Shown piece by piece: positions 1-11,200 of a DNA stretch of 64,000 nucleotides (within the stretch, counting starts at the first letter, position 1; each line of letters begins with the position of its first letter). The stretch spans positions 806,001 through 870,000 of the forward strand of contig OZ240228.1 of NCBI GenBank assembly GCA_965197795.1, read 5' to 3'. The stretch comes from WHTK01 sp965197795. Lineage in GTDB: Bacteria > Chloroflexota > Dehalococcoidia > DSTF01 > WHTK01. The notes beneath the pieces are model-generated. The model saw only the letters and a program-made list of their open reading frames with translations, searched no databases and was not told the origin of the DNA. The position numbers and the translations under genes were made by a program.

Positions 1-1
1 C

Positions 2-745
2 GGCTACCAGGTCACCGGCGAGACGGCGGGGCCACGATTGCTGGGCCGGCTCGCGGCATCGCTGCTGGAGCTTGACCGTTGGGTGCCGGCGCACAGGAAT
101 GACATCCAGCTCCTGGCCCGCGACCGCCCCGAAGAGAACGTGCTGGTTGATGACCTGCCGGTGGACGTCCTTCTGCCCTCGGCCAGCGTGCTGGCTGTCG
201 GTACCGATGACCTGGCGCTGAGCGAGCTGCTGCAGGACGCGATGGGCCGCCGTCTTTACGTCGAGGGCCGAGGCGTGCTCCAGGACGAGGAGGGCGGCAC
301 GCATCTGGACGTCACCGACCCGGTGCGCTGGGCCGTATCGATGCTGGCGGCCGACATGCACGCCACGTGGCGGCTGGCGTTGGTCGGTTCCGGGCTGGTG
401 ACAGCGCTCTTCGCGGGGAGCTTCTTGTTGTCCAGGCGCTCGCCTTTGGGTCCGATGGCGATCGGGGCAGCAATGGCCATCGTCGTGTCGTTTCTCGGCT
501 GGCTGATCGCGAGCGGAATAAGCTCGATGTTCGACAGCGCCGTCGACCAGGAGATCGTGCATATCTTCAGGGATTCGGCCTGGCTGGGGTTGCGCAACTC
601 GCTTGCGGCGGGGGCGATCCTGCTCGCGCTGCTCTACCTGCACCGGTCGCTGCTGGCGCCGCGCTTGCAGGCCGAGGAAGAAGAGGACTACGTCTGGCCA
701 GAGACCGGCGATCCTCAAGACGCCTACCCCTCAGACCCGGTCTAG
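2..745 (+). CDS. Membrane protein, C-terminal part (cut by window edge)
   Basis: The reading frame is open from base 2, so only the C-terminal part (about 247 aa) is present. After a soluble N-terminal stretch there are three hydrophobic segments, near 368-430, 455-523 and 581-643. The tail after the last one is acidic and rich in E, D and P. I do not recognise the family; the layout is that of a small integral membrane protein with a soluble domain before the membrane segments. It reads towards the oxidoreductase gene 56 bases downstream, and no terminator is visible between them. Confidence 0.6.
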   Translation, partial: GYQVTGETAGPRLLGRLAASLLELDRWVPAHRNDIQLLARDRPEENVLVDDLPVDVLLPSASVLAVGTDDLALSELLQDAMGRRLYVEGRGVLQDEEGGTHLDVTDPVRWAVSMLAADMHATWRLALVGSGLVTALFAGSFLLSRRSPLGPMAIGAAMAIVVSFLGWLIASGISSMFDSAVDQEIVHIFRDSAWLGLRNSLAAGAILLALLYLHRSLLAPRLQAEEEEDYVWPETGDPQDAYPSDPV

Positions 746-801
746 GCGGCGGGCTAAGATGGGGACGCGGGCTACTGCTCAACATATCGAAGGAGTGAAT
801 C

Positions 802-1836
802 ATGGAAGTCGGAGTGGGACTGGATGGAACGCTTCGGCTGAGCTACGCCGAGCAGGCACAGCTTTCGGCGGAAGCGGCCAGGCTGGGCTACACCCAGGTA
901 TGGACGCCGGAGGGTAGCGGCGAAGACTCGTTTCAGCTTTGCGCGATGCGATGGGCCGCCACTCGCGAGGTCATCCCCGGCGGTGTCACGACGGGAATCG
1001 GCGTCTCGCCCGTGCCGCTGCGAACGCCGATGGGCTTCGCCATGAGCGCCGGGACGCTGAGCAAGATGACTGAGGGCCGCTTCATCCTCGGCGTCGGCAG
1101 CGGACAGGCGGACGTGCCCGACTATCGGCGCACCTGGAACATGCGCGGCACGTCGGCCATCGGCTTGATGCGCGACTACGTGACCACGATACGAGCCCTG
1201 GTGCGCGGTGAGACGGTGGACTACGAAGGGCCTTCGGTGCAGCTGCATGGCGCGAAGCTGAGCATCGATCCTCCACCGCAAACGCCGGTATACCTGGCGG
1301 CGCTGGGACCGAACATGACCGTGCTGGCGGGCGAGGTGGCCGACGGGGTCAGCCTAAATTGGTGCGACCCGGAGACGATCGCCCTGGCGCGGGCGCGTGT
1401 AAAAGAAGGCGCCGAACGCGCCGGCCGTGACCCAGCCGAGGTCAAGCTGGCGATGTACATCCGGGTCTGCGTCGATGAGGACGAGACGGTGGCGCGGCGG
1501 GCGTACGCGAAGGCGATGCAGTCTTACGCGCTGGGCCGGCTCGACGTGCCGCCGCGCAGCTACCGCGCCCACTTCGAGCGCATGGGCTTCGCGGACGATC
1601 TGCGGCGCATCGACGACATGCGGCGGGCCAAGGCGCCGGCCGAGGAGATCGTCGACGCGTTCCCCGAGGCGATTATGCGCAGGGTGGGCTACTACGGCAA
1701 CGCGGCGGGCGCCGCCGACGGTCTCAAGCAGGTGGCGCAGGGGCTGGACATCGCGATCGTGCGTGTCGTCGGCGCGCGGCCGGGCATCGAGTCGGCACGC
1801 GCGGCGGTGGAGGCCTGCGCGGCGGCGGCGCAGTAG
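802..1836 (+). CDS. LLM-class F420-dependent oxidoreductase
   Basis: 344 aa, the usual length for luciferase-like monooxygenase (LLM) family enzymes that use coenzyme F420 or flavin. The N-terminus has the family pattern of a short beta strand, a YAEQA-like helix and the LGYTQVWTPEG segment. The middle has the LGVGSGQADVP and PVYLAALGPNM segments typical of F420-dependent LLM proteins. The start is the ATG at 802, with the ribosome binding site AAGGAG 6 bases upstream. The substrate cannot be told from the sequence. It is soluble and cytosolic. The family call is firm; F420 rather than FMN as cofactor is inferred from resemblance and from the PPOX protein at 21.9 kb. Confidence 0.85.
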   Translation: MEVGVGLDGTLRLSYAEQAQLSAEAARLGYTQVWTPEGSGEDSFQLCAMRWAATREVIPGGVTTGIGVSPVPLRTPMGFAMSAGTLSKMTEGRFILGVGSGQADVPDYRRTWNMRGTSAIGLMRDYVTTIRALVRGETVDYEGPSVQLHGAKLSIDPPPQTPVYLAALGPNMTVLAGEVADGVSLNWCDPETIALARARVKEGAERAGRDPAEVKLAMYIRVCVDEDETVARRAYAKAMQSYALGRLDVPPRSYRAHFERMGFADDLRRIDDMRRAKAPAEEIVDAFPEAIMRRVGYYGNAAGAADGLKQVAQGLDIAIVRVVGARPGIESARAAVEACAAAAQ

Positions 1837-1840
1837 CCGA

Positions 1841-4800
1841 TCAGATCTGACGCAGGCGCTGCAACGCGGCAGCCGCGAGCTCGGCGGGCGGCCCGGGCGA
1901 GCGCTCCTGGTTCGGCGTGACGAAGACGTAGGTAACGCTTGTAACCTTCTTGCCCGTGGCCTCGAGCGCCCGCTCCAGGCCGAGGACGTAGAGACCCGCC
2001 TGCGTCTGGTACTTGGCCAGCCGCTCCTCGACTTGCGACTCAGATACGGCGTCCGTCTTCCAGTCGACGATCTCGAGGCCGTCCTCGTGCTCGATTACCA
2101 AGTCGGCGAAGCCCTCCACCAGCACGGCGGGTGAAGCAGCCTCGTCCAGGAAGGCGAAGGGTACTTCGCGCAGGGCACGGCGGGCTGCGCGGGCGCGCTG
2201 AGCGGCCGGCGACTCGAGCGCAACACGAATCAGCTTGGCGGCTTCCTCCGCACGCTGCGGGATAGCCTCGGCGACGGTCTGGCACTCGCGACCGCAGCGA
2301 TGGCGTCATCGTCGGCGTCCCAGGGCAGGCTCTGCAAGGCGGCGTGAACGGCGCGCCCCAAGTGAGTGCCAGCGCGGCCTCTGGACCAGGGCTCCGTCTC
2401 GTCCTCGCGCTCCTCTTTGCCGTCCTCGGGTTCGGAATCGCGGGTGATGGCGGTGGCGCTGGTGAAGCGCCGCGTTCGCGCAGCGTCGATCAACGCGGCG
2501 CGGCGCTCGTCGAAACCGTCTTCGACTACGGGATCGACCTGCACGCCGGCGAAGGCGTTGACCAGCCGTGGCTGCGCCAGCGCCACGGGTGGGATCTCTC
2601 CGGCCAGTTCGTCGGCGCGCCCCATGATCAGGCGGACTGTGGCGTTGTCACGCGAGCCTTGCTTGTGGAACAGCGAGACGATGAGGTGGTCCCGCGCGCG
2701 TGTGGCGCCGATGTAAAGAAGGCGGTCGCGCTCGGCGGATTCGTGGTCGCCGACGTTCTGCATAACATCGTCTACGGCGCCGAGTTTGAACCGCGCGTAG
2801 GCACGCCCGGCCCGTACCGCGACGCGTCCGTCGCCGCGATCCTGGCCGAAGATCGGCCGTTGGTTGAACGGCGCTACGCCCAACCCGGCGAGGAACACGA
2901 TCGGGAATTCGAGGCCCTTGGCGGCGTGGATCGTCAGGATTCTGATCGCGTCCTCATCGTCGTCGAGGGCGGCGCCCTCGTGGTCGTACGGCGTCGCCGG
3001 CGCGGCGCTCCAGCCACTCGACGAAGGCGCGCAGCGTCTCCGGGCCGGCCGACTCGAAGTCGCGGGCCTGCTCGACGAGGAAGCGAGCGCGACGGAAAGC
3101 GTTGCGGTTGCCGCTGTCCAGGAGGCCAATCTCCACGAGGCGGCGGTCGTTGATGAAGCCGTCGGCCAGCGAGGCGATGGTGTGCGCCGCGCGGGCTTTG
3201 TGCCAGCCGCGCAAATCGCGCAGCGCCTCGGCGACGCGTCCGTCTTTCGCGTCGAGGTCCGGCCAGAGGTAGTTGAAGCTGCCGTTCTGCAGCAGGCGAT
3301 AGGTCGCGATTTCCGGATCGGAGCAGGCGTAGGCCGGGCTGCGTAGCGCCGCGACTACCGCCACGTCGTCGGTCGGGTCGTCGATGGCGGTGAGACAGTT
3401 GATCAGGTCGCGTACTTCCTGGGTGGCGTAGACCAGGCTGCCGCCTTCCATGCGGTAGGGAATGCCCTCGCCGGCGAGGGCGCGCTCCAGCGGCTGCAGG
3501 ATGGTCCGGGCCGGCAGCAGCACGGCGATATCTCGATAGCGGGCAGCACTCACGGCTTCGGTCGCCCGGTCGTAGACCTGCCAGCCCTGGCGCACGACGT
3601 CGCGGCAGTAAGCGGCGACGAACTGCGCCTCACGTTGGCGTGTGACGGCCGCCGGCTCGTCGACCTCGTAGCCAAAGCAGGCGACGCCCGGACCGATCAG
3701 CGTGTCGTCGCGCTGGCGGTCCAGCGGCTGGTAGGCAGGCTGGACGCTCTCGATCAGGCCGGGGCCGATGACCGCCTTGAAGACTTGGTTCACCCAATCG
3801 ATGACGGTGGGTTGCGAGCGGCGGTTGAGTGCGAGGTCGACCGGCACGGCGCCGCTCTCGCGCAGCGTGTTTCGCGTGTGGGCATACATCGCCATGTCAG
3901 CGCGGCGGAAGCGGTAGATCGACTGCTTGGGGTCGCCGACGAGAAAGAGGCGCCCTGGTTCCGGGAGACCGGTTTCCGGGTTGGTTGCGAACGCGAGCGC
4001 CATTTCCGCCTGCAACGGATCGGTGTCCTGAAACTCGTCGATAAGTAACGTGTCGTACTGATTTCGGAAGCGCACCCTCGCGTCCGGGATGTCCCGCAGT
4101 ACGTTTCGTACTTTGAGGATGAGGTCGTCGAACGTGAGCGCGCCGTCGCGGCCGCGGTCGCGTGCTTCAGTCGTGACGAAACGCACGACGAAGGGCAACG
4201 CGTCGGAGAGCGCCGCCGAGCGCAGCGCTTCGAGTGTATCGATGAGGGTCTGAATCACCTCCGAGGTGATGCGGCGCGCCTCGGCAACGTCGATCGCGCC
4301 TCGCCAGTTACGGATGTTTCCGTAGGTGCCAACCCGAGGATTCAGCGAGGCGGCCACCATCATCGTTTCCCGTTCGTCGGGCGAGGCGATGAGGCCGTCC
4401 AGGAGGGCAAGCGTCGCGTTGATCCGCGGCAGGAGGCGATCGTCGTCCGGGACGGTCGCGGTCGGGATGGCGGCGAGCCTTCGCGTAGGTCGGTGAGGTC
4501 AGGCCAGGACGCCGTCGGGGCGGTCAACGGCTCGCGCTCCAGGTGCTCGGCCAGCTCGCCTCGCTGCCACAAGGCGTGCGCCGTCTCCTGCAGGCCGGCC
4601 GGGGTCATCCCCAGATCGAGCAAGCGGCCGATGATGTCGATCGCTCCTGGATCGGAGCCCAGGCTGTCGAGGTAGGTACGCCAGCGCTCCTCGAAGCGGC
4701 GCTCCGCCGCGATCTCGTCCTGGACCTGGAAGGCGGGATCGATGCCGGCCAGGACGGCGAAAAACCGCAGCAACGACTGACAGAAGCCGTGGATCGTCGA

Positions 4801-5112
4801 AATTTGGGCGCGGTCGAGGCCCGCCAGCGCGTTTTCGATACGTTGACGGCGTTCTGCGTCCGTTTGAATGGCGAGATGGCGTTCGAGCTCACCGCGGATG
4901 CGGTCGCGTAGCTCCGCGGCAGCCTTCTCGGTAAAGGTGATGGCGACGATCCGGTCCACGGTCCGGCGGGCGAGGACGAGGGCCAGGTAGCGGTCCACCA
5001 GGGCTGCGGTCTTGCCGGTCCCGGCGCTGGCTTCCACGAAGAGCGTGGCGTCCAGGAGCGTCCGGATTCGTTCACGGGCCACGCTGTCGTCGTGTGGGGC
5101 GTCGCTCGTCAT
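1841..5112 (-). pseudogene. AddA/UvrD-like helicase-nuclease, frameshifted
   Basis: Together the pieces make a protein of about 1090 aa, the size of AddA-type ATP-dependent helicase-nucleases that process double-strand breaks with an AddB partner. Order: Walker A (ASAGTGKT) near 5030, helicase motif II region (LLIDEFQDTDPLQ) near 4020, motif V region (TIHAAKGLEFP) near 2925, QxxW-like repair motifs, and a C-terminal RecB nuclease core (VDWKTD) near 2050. The frame changes near 4470, 3000 and 2285. The coding pattern is otherwise well kept, so these may be base-call errors rather than true decay. The start at 5112 overlaps the stop of the AddB-like gene by 4 bases, so the two form one operon. 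Confidence 0.75.
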
Positions 5113-8066
5113 CGTGGCTCCCCTCTCGCAACGCGGCCAACGGCGGCCCAGCCATCGATAACTCGGTCGCCGCGCTTGGACTCGAACTCATCGGCCCGGC
5201 GGGTGGAGCAGAGGCGGGCAAAATCGCAGTAAGCGCAGTTCTCAAAGCTGCGTCCGGGACGAGAGTCCTCCTCGCCGGGGACAGCCGGGAAAGCGCCGGC
5301 GCGCACACCAGCGAGGACACTGCGGAGCGTCTCTTCGAAGCGGGTCATGTTCTCGGTGGTCGGGTTGAACTGGCGTTTTTCGTAGTTGCCCGCAGCGCTG
5401 ATGAACCAGTAGAAGGCCTCGACGGACTCGGCCTCGGGTATAGCGAAGCGGCATACGGGCAGCTGCAGCTTTGTGCCGCTGCCCAGAGGGTCGTCTTCCG
5501 TCATGCCTTCGTAGGGACGCAGGCTGCCCGTCTTGTAGTCGAGTACCCAGGCGTGGCGTCCGTCCGGCGTGAGGTCGATGCGATCGACGATGCCGCGCAG
5601 GCGGATGCCGCCGTAATCCTGCTCGGGTATCGCTTGTTCGAAGGCGGCCGGGCGCGCGCCGGTCTCCAGCCGGAAGTCGTTGTCATGGTCCAGGAAAGCG
5701 GCCAGTTCGGCGCGTAGACGGCGGGCTTCGTGAGCAGCGAACACGTCCTGCCCGGTGCGTTCGCGCTGCCCGCCTGCTCCAGAGCCGTTTCCAGTAGCGC
5801 CAGCAGCTCTTCCCGGTCGGCCGTGGTCCAGGTCTCGTTCACGGCGGGGCGACCGAGCTCATGCTGGCGCTTGAAAAACGTGTCGAGGACCTCATGGACC
5901 AGAGTGCCCTTGTCGCGCGGGTCGATCGTGTCGCGGTCCTCCGGCTCCTCTACCGGGCGTAAGCGCAAGACCGAGTGCAGGTAATAGCGCATGCCGCAGG
6001 CGGCGTAGTGCTCTAACGACGTGGGTGAGACGCCGCGGGCCGGTATCAGGTCGTCGCCGGAAAGCGAAGACAGGTTGCCGTCGAACTCGCTGAATGCCCG
6101 GCTGTGACGGGCCGCAAGGAGATCGAGGGCGCGACGAAGGGGATGAGAAGCCGGCGTTACGAGGCCGTCGTTGCGGGTGATGACCGCGGAACGGAGACGC
6201 GCTTCGGGGAGGTCTGCGGACCGGCCGGTGAGCATCGCGGCGAGCGGTGACGGCGGACGGCGCAGCCAGGCCGATACGGGAGTCTGGCGCAGCTCGCTGG
6301 CGGAGGCGATCGAAGCATCGTGGCTGCGGGCCGCGGCCAGCATGGGCTGCGCAGAGTAGTGCTCACGGCTGGCGCCGGCAGCCTGCAGCGGCGCGGCCCA
6401 GACCAGACGCTGCGTGGCCGTAGCGACGGCACGCTCAGCCGTGAGCCGAGCTCGGTCCTGGCGCAGCGCCGCGTCTTCCAGAAAGGGGTGACTGGCTCGA
6501 CGAAGCTGCGCCCAGTAGCGGTCCTCGACCAGCGGTTCCTGCGGGACCGAAGCGGGAAAGACGCCCTCATAAGCGCCACAGAGCACGACGTGGCGGAAGC
6601 TGAGCCGGCAGCGAGGCGATAGTCGGCCAGGAGCACCCCTTCGCCGAGGCGTCCCTCACGATAGTAGGCGGCGTCAAGGTTGGCTCGCAGGGCCGCGACA
6701 AAGCCGGCCAGGTCGAAGCTGCCGCCAACCTTGTCGATCGTGCCGAGCTGTTCGACCTGAGCGACGACGGAGTCGACGGCCGCGGCGTTGGGGTCTATGT
6801 AGTCGTGCAGGATCGCCTTGAAGGCGCGATGAACTCGGCGGCGGGACGGCGTTGACGTAGCGGCTCGAGGCGGCCAAAGAGGCCGCGCATTACGCCCTCC
6901 AGGGACCGCGCGTGCGTAAGCTGTTGCTCGGCGATGTCGCGGTGCGCCTCGTCGGCGTCGTCGCGGGCCAAGTAAGCCTCACGGTCGGTCATCAGCGTCT
7001 CGAGGCTCTGGCGCCAGCGGTCGATACCCTTCGTGACGCCAGCTTCGCGAGCAAGACGCAACCAGGGCGAGATCTGGGCCTAAATGTCGCCATCCGGCGA
7101 CGGCAGATGCTGCCGCGAAGGCGCAAGGCCGAGGCAGTCGAAGACCGCGGTGCGCGCGTAGTTATTGAGCGGTAGCTCCGCCAGCGCGAGCACGGATCGG
7201 CCCGCTGGCGTCTCGCTGAGCGGTGTACCCGGCAGCGGCGAGACCGGTATGCCGGCGCTTTGCAGGGCGAGGGCGAGGACGCCACGGTACGAAGCGTCGG
7301 CGCCGTGCAAGACGGCGATCTCGTGCAGCCCGATGCCGGCTTCGAGCGAGTGAAGGACCTCGCGCGCTGCCTCACGCGCCTCGCTGGCAGGGTCCGGGGC
7401 GAGGACGAAGGCGGTCTCAGGCGAGGTTGCGGGCGTTTCGAGCTGTTTGAAACGGGACGAGCTCGCGACCCGGCGCAAGGCCTTGAGCAGCGCGTCGGCG
7501 CCGGCGCTAAGCGCACCCGGAGGCAGGACGTAGATGTCTCCCATGTCGTTGATCACCGGGGAGCCGCCACGCGACACCACCTCCGTCGCGGCGTCGAAGA
7601 GGTCTTCTTCGTCGTAGAACGACGCGGTCTGGGCGCGAAAGATGGCGTAAAGGCGCGTGACCTCCGGGAGCAGGCCGCTGTCGAGGCGGCTGCGAACTTC
7701 GTCGGGACGGAAGCCGCCTCGGCGAAGCCGGGTAAAGCTCTGTCGTGGCACGCGCGCGAAGCTGGTGAGGTCGGAGACCTCCGCGAGGTCGGCGCGAGCC
7801 TCGTGCGCGATCTGGCCGGCAAGGTAATCGCCGATCGGCCGGGCGAGCGGCGATCGGCCCTGACGCGCCAGGGTGGCGGCACCGAGGAGCTCGGCGATGC
7901 GAGGCAGCGTCTCGAAACGGACGCCGGCGAAGGGGCCGATCTCGGCGAGCTGGCGGCGGAGATGTATGGCCGCGACGTGCGAGGGAACGATGACAGTCGT
8001 GGGCGCCAGAGGATCGTCGCGCCTCGCGCGTGCGATGGTCCGAAGGGCGGCTAATGCGGCGGGCAT
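5109..8066 (-). pseudogene. AddB-like PD-(D/E)XK exonuclease subunit, broken
   Basis: About 985 aa when joined. The N-terminal part (8066 to about 6830) looks like an inactive helicase-like scaffold; the C-terminal part carries the nuclease core (WVLDYKTGSLRP, near 5530) and a Cys cluster (ENCAYCDFARLC, near 5215) of the 4Fe-4S type, with the first Cys near 5995 (YAACGMRYYL). This matches the AddB / PD-(D/E)XK superfamily partner of AddA. The frame is interrupted by an amber codon at 7080-7082, apparently replacing a Trp (GDI-stop-AQISPW), and by frameshifts near 6830, 6600 and 5745. The stop overlaps the AddA start by 4 bases. As written it could not make a full product. Confidence 0.7.
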
Positions 8067-8274
8067 CAGACCGGCAGCATAATGGGAATCGTCGCACGCG
8101 AAAAGACGCGTGACGTTTCGGACAAACTACCGAATCACGCTTCCTGCATTCGCCGCGTAAACTACAGGGCGAAGCATCGAATCGAATCGAGACAGTGAGC
8201 ATAGCCAACCCCGCGAATCCCCCGACCCCGCAAGAGGGCTTCGACGGCGCCTGGGACCGCGCAGGAACCGGCCC

Positions 8275-8859
8275 GTGGTCATAGAGGACGCACGGATTAA
8301 GCGCGCCCGGGAAGGTGACCTCTCGGCGTTCAACGAGCTGGTCATCGAGTACCAGTCCCTTACGGTCAATCTCTGCTTACGGATGCTGGGCCAGCGGCAG
8401 GCGGCGGAAGATGCGGCGCAGGAGGCGTTCATCAACGCCTGGCGCAGCGTTGGCAACTTCCGCGGCGATTCGTTTCGGGCCTGGCTGCTGCGCATCGCTG
8501 CCAATCTGTGCCGCGACGAGCTGAGACGACGCGGCCGGCGGCCCTCGTCATCGCTGGATACGGCCCTGGAGGCAGGCATGCCGGATCCGCCGGATGACGA
8601 ACCGTTGCCCGAGGAAAGCGCGCTCTCCTCGGAGTTGCGCGACAACCTGGAAGTGGCGCTGGCCGAGCTGCCGGAGGAGCAGCGCGTCGCCATCATGCTG
8701 TGCGACGTCGAGGGACTCGACTACGCCGAAATCGCTGTGACGATGAAGACGTCGTTGGGTACCGTGAATTCACGCATCGCCAGGGGGCGGATGCGGATGC
8801 GCGAAGTGATGCTGAGACAACCGGAACTTCTTCCGACGCGATTTCGTCAAGGAGGTTAG
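8275..8859 (+). CDS. ECF-type RNA polymerase sigma factor
   Basis: 194 aa with the two sigma-70 regions of an extracytoplasmic-function factor: region 2 (SAFNELVIEYQ through DELRRRGRRP) and region 4 (LPEEQRVAIMLCDVEGLDY, then the helix-turn-helix SLGTVNSRIARGR). The start is a GTG at 8275; no strong ribosome binding site is visible, so an upstream start cannot be excluded. The next gene begins 2 bases after the stop and encodes a zinc-finger anti-sigma factor, the usual partner, so this sigma is probably held inactive at the membrane until a stress signal arrives. The signal is unknown. Confidence 0.9.
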   Translation: MVIEDARIKRAREGDLSAFNELVIEYQSLTVNLCLRMLGQRQAAEDAAQEAFINAWRSVGNFRGDSFRAWLLRIAANLCRDELRRRGRRPSSSLDTALEAGMPDPPDDEPLPEESALSSELRDNLEVALAELPEEQRVAIMLCDVEGLDYAEIAVTMKTSLGTVNSRIARGRMRMREVMLRQPELLPTRFRQGG

Positions 8860-8861
8860 AG

Positions 8862-9710
8862 ATGCAGAGCATGACCTGGTTCCGACGCAGCGCTCACTTG
8901 GAGAACGAGCTGTCCGCTTATGTGGACGGCGAACTGAGTGAGCGTGCCCGCCGTGCAGTGGAGACGCACCTGGCGACCTGTGAGGCGTGTTCGGTGGTGC
9001 TCCAAGAGCTACAGGACACGAAATCACTGCTGAGCCAGCTGCCGAAGTTGGAGCCGCGTCGCTCCCTGGCCCTGGGGCCGGAGTTCGCCATCGAGCGAAG
9101 GGTGGCGGCGCCGCGGCGCACGTCGTTTACATTCGCCCCGGCGGTGGCGCTGACCGTGCTGGTGGCACTGCTCTTCGTCGACGCGCTTGATTCGAGGGAC
9201 GGCTCCAGCCAGGAGGGCGCGTCAAACGTCGCGGACACGACGGCGGCGTTTGACCTGGCGCAGCGGACGGAAGCCAGCGCCGGCCTGGCGGCCGAGCCGA
9301 CAAAGGCAGGAGACGACGAACGCACGTTGGGTGCGGCGGAATCCGCCGTTCAGCAAGACGGTACGGCGGGCGCCATCGACTCGGCTGCGGGCATAGCGCG
9401 CGATGACGCGCCAGCCGCCGCAGCCGGGGGCGCGTTGGCTCAGCTGGCGCAAGACCCCACGTCAGAGCCAGAAGCGGCGGCGGTTTCGCCAACCGAGGTT
9501 GCTCCCGAGGTTGCGACCGGCGGAGCCAGCGGTGCTGCTGCTGAATCGACGTTGGAGGCGCCGCAGGAATTGAGCCCACTGGCAGGTCCCGAAGACTCTT
9601 CCGGCGGCGTGTCCACCCTTCGCATGCTGCAGGTAGTCGCGGCGCTGGCGTTCGTCGCGTCGCTACTGGCCGTGTTCTTGCCGCGAATCATGGGAAGACA
9701 GGAAAGGTAA
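8862..9710 (+). CDS. Zinc-finger anti-sigma factor, membrane anchored
   Basis: 282 aa. The N-terminus carries the zf-HC2 anti-sigma motif HxxxCxxC (HLATCEAC), which binds zinc and masks the sigma factor. One hydrophobic segment (FAPAVALTVLVALLFVDAL, near 9130-9190) and a second near the C-terminus (9625-9690) surround a long low-complexity region rich in A, E, G, S and T, which would lie outside the cell if both segments span. The start is the ATG at 8862 with GGAGG at 8851-8855; a longer open frame upstream overlaps the sigma gene and is not used. It is in one operon with the sigma factor and the SIMPL lipoprotein. Confidence 0.85.
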   Translation: MQSMTWFRRSAHLENELSAYVDGELSERARRAVETHLATCEACSVVLQELQDTKSLLSQLPKLEPRRSLALGPEFAIERRVAAPRRTSFTFAPAVALTVLVALLFVDALDSRDGSSQEGASNVADTTAAFDLAQRTEASAGLAAEPTKAGDDERTLGAAESAVQQDGTAGAIDSAAGIARDDAPAAAAGGALAQLAQDPTSEPEAAAVSPTEVAPEVATGGASGAAAESTLEAPQELSPLAGPEDSSGGVSTLRMLQVVAALAFVASLLAVFLPRIMGRQER

Positions 9711-9719
9711 CCAAACAAG

Positions 9720-10457
9720 ATGAAACCCAAGGCTTTTCTAATCACGCTCGTGGCGGGATTGGCCCTTCTGGCCGTGGCATGTGGCGACGGCGACACCTTC
9801 GTCACGTCCGGCGTCTCCGGTCAGAACGGCGTCAGCGGGTCCGGCACCGGCACGGCCGTCGGCGAACCGGACGTGATGGTGCTCAACGTCGGCGTTTCGG
9901 TGGAGCGTGAGAGCATCGCTCAGGCGCGTGAGGATGCTGCCAGCGCCGAGGCGGCCGTGATCGACGCGCTCAAAGACAATGGCGTCGATGAGGACGACAT
10001 TCAGACCGTGCAGTTCAGCATCAGCCCGCGGTACAACTTCTCGCGCCTCGACAACGAAAGAGAGATCGTCGGTTACGTGGTGAGCAACGTCGTGACGGCA
10101 AAGGTGCGTGACCTGGACAAGGCCGGCGACGTGCTCGACGCGGCGACGTTGGCCGGTGGCGACGACGCCGTGGTGCAGGGCATCTCGTTCAGCATCGATG
10201 ACCCGACGGAGCTGCGGGCGCAGGCCCGGGAAGAGGCCGTGAAGAACGCGCGCGAGCAGGCTGCACAGCTGGCAAGTCTCGCGGGCGCCAACCTCGGCCG
10301 ACTGATCTCGATCTCGGAGAGCAGCTTCTCCCCGATCTTCGAGCGATCGATTACAGGCGGCATTGGTGGAGGGGCAGCAGACGTGGTTCAGACGCCGATC
10401 GAGGCCGGTCAGCTAGAGATCAGGGTCACCGTAAACGTCCTGTATGCCGTCAACTAG
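9720..10457 (+). CDS. SIMPL-domain (DUF541) lipoprotein
   Basis: 245 aa. Residues 1-22 form a lipoprotein signal peptide ending in the lipobox LAVAC, so the mature protein is anchored to the outer face of the membrane through Cys. The rest is a SIMPL/DUF541 domain: an early VSVERESIAQAREDAA segment, the ISPRYNF motif, and the conserved helix with repeated AREEAVKNAREQA followed by LGRLISISESS. The family is linked to the envelope but has no settled biochemical role. It is the last gene of the sigma/anti-sigma operon and is followed by a strong hairpin at 10472-10510, which fits an envelope-stress regulon. Confidence 0.85.
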   Translation: MKPKAFLITLVAGLALLAVACGDGDTFVTSGVSGQNGVSGSGTGTAVGEPDVMVLNVGVSVERESIAQAREDAASAEAAVIDALKDNGVDEDDIQTVQFSISPRYNFSRLDNEREIVGYVVSNVVTAKVRDLDKAGDVLDAATLAGGDDAVVQGISFSIDDPTELRAQAREEAVKNAREQAAQLASLAGANLGRLISISESSFSPIFERSITGGIGGGAADVVQTPIEAGQLEIRVTVNVLYAVN

Positions 10458-10471
10458 CCAAGGGCCGGACG

Positions 10472-10510
10472 CATAGAAGAAGGCAGCGTTCAACGCTGCC
10501 TTCTTCTATG
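10472..10510. terminator. Perfect 17-bp hairpin after SIMPL gene
   Basis: Two 17-base arms (10472-10488 and 10494-10510) are exactly complementary around the 5-base loop TTCAA. The second arm contains TTCTTCT, and the hairpin sits 14 bases after the SIMPL stop codon, so it most likely ends the sigma operon transcript. Confidence 0.75.
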
Positions 10511-10565
10511 CCCTTTTCGCCTCGTCGCGTAGAATCCGGCTAAATAAGATTGCGGGGGCCAAGCT

Positions 10566-11200
10566 ACGTCCGTCCTGAGCGACCGCAGCATCCGAGAAGA
10601 AATCGACGCCGGACGATTAGTCATCGATCCGTGGGAGGATCGCTTCCTGCAGCCGGCCAGCATCGATATGCGCCTTGGCGACAAGGCACTGGTGTTCCGA
10701 AATCACCGCGAATCGGTCACCGACGTGAAGCGAGACATGTCCCACCTCACGGAGGAAGAGGACATCGACGAACTAAAGCCGTTCGTCCTGCACCCGGAGA
10801 GTTCATTCTCGCAGCGACGTTCGAGAGCGTCCGCATTCCCGACAACATCGTGGGCCGGCTGGACGGAAAAAGCTCCCTGGGACGGCTCGGCCTGATCGTC
10901 CATTCGACCGCCGGCTTTGTGGACCCTGGGTTCGAAGGGACGATCACCCTGGAGCTCACCAACATCTCGAATCTTCCGATCACGCTCTACGCGATGATGC
11001 CGGTGTCTCAGATATCGTTCATGTACCTGTCGACGCCGGCGGAGAAGCCGTACGGCGGCAATCGCTCGAAGTACCAGGGTCAGCGCGGTCCGCAGCCGAG
11101 CCGATACCACTTGAACTACCTGCAGCCAGGCTTCCCGCAGCATGGGGATAGACCTCTGGCTCCTCGACGTCAGGGACGGCGCGGCAGCGGCGACAAATGA
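10566..11200 (+). pseudogene. dcd: dCTP deaminase, single-base frameshift
   Basis: Reading 10566-10795 and then one frame over to 11200 gives a dCTP deaminase (converts dCTP to dUTP for dTMP synthesis): SDRSIREEI and QPASIDMRLG at the N-terminus, then the trimer and active-site segment RLDGKSSLGRLGLIVHSTAG and the C-terminal KYQGQRGPQPSR signature. The shift falls at CACCCGGAGAG near 10790, where one extra G would restore HPGEF. A lost base in a G run is a common base-call error, so the gene may be intact in the organism. The expected start reads ACG at 10566; no ATG or GTG is seen nearby in frame. The stop overlaps the ribD start by 4 bases. Confidence 0.75.
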
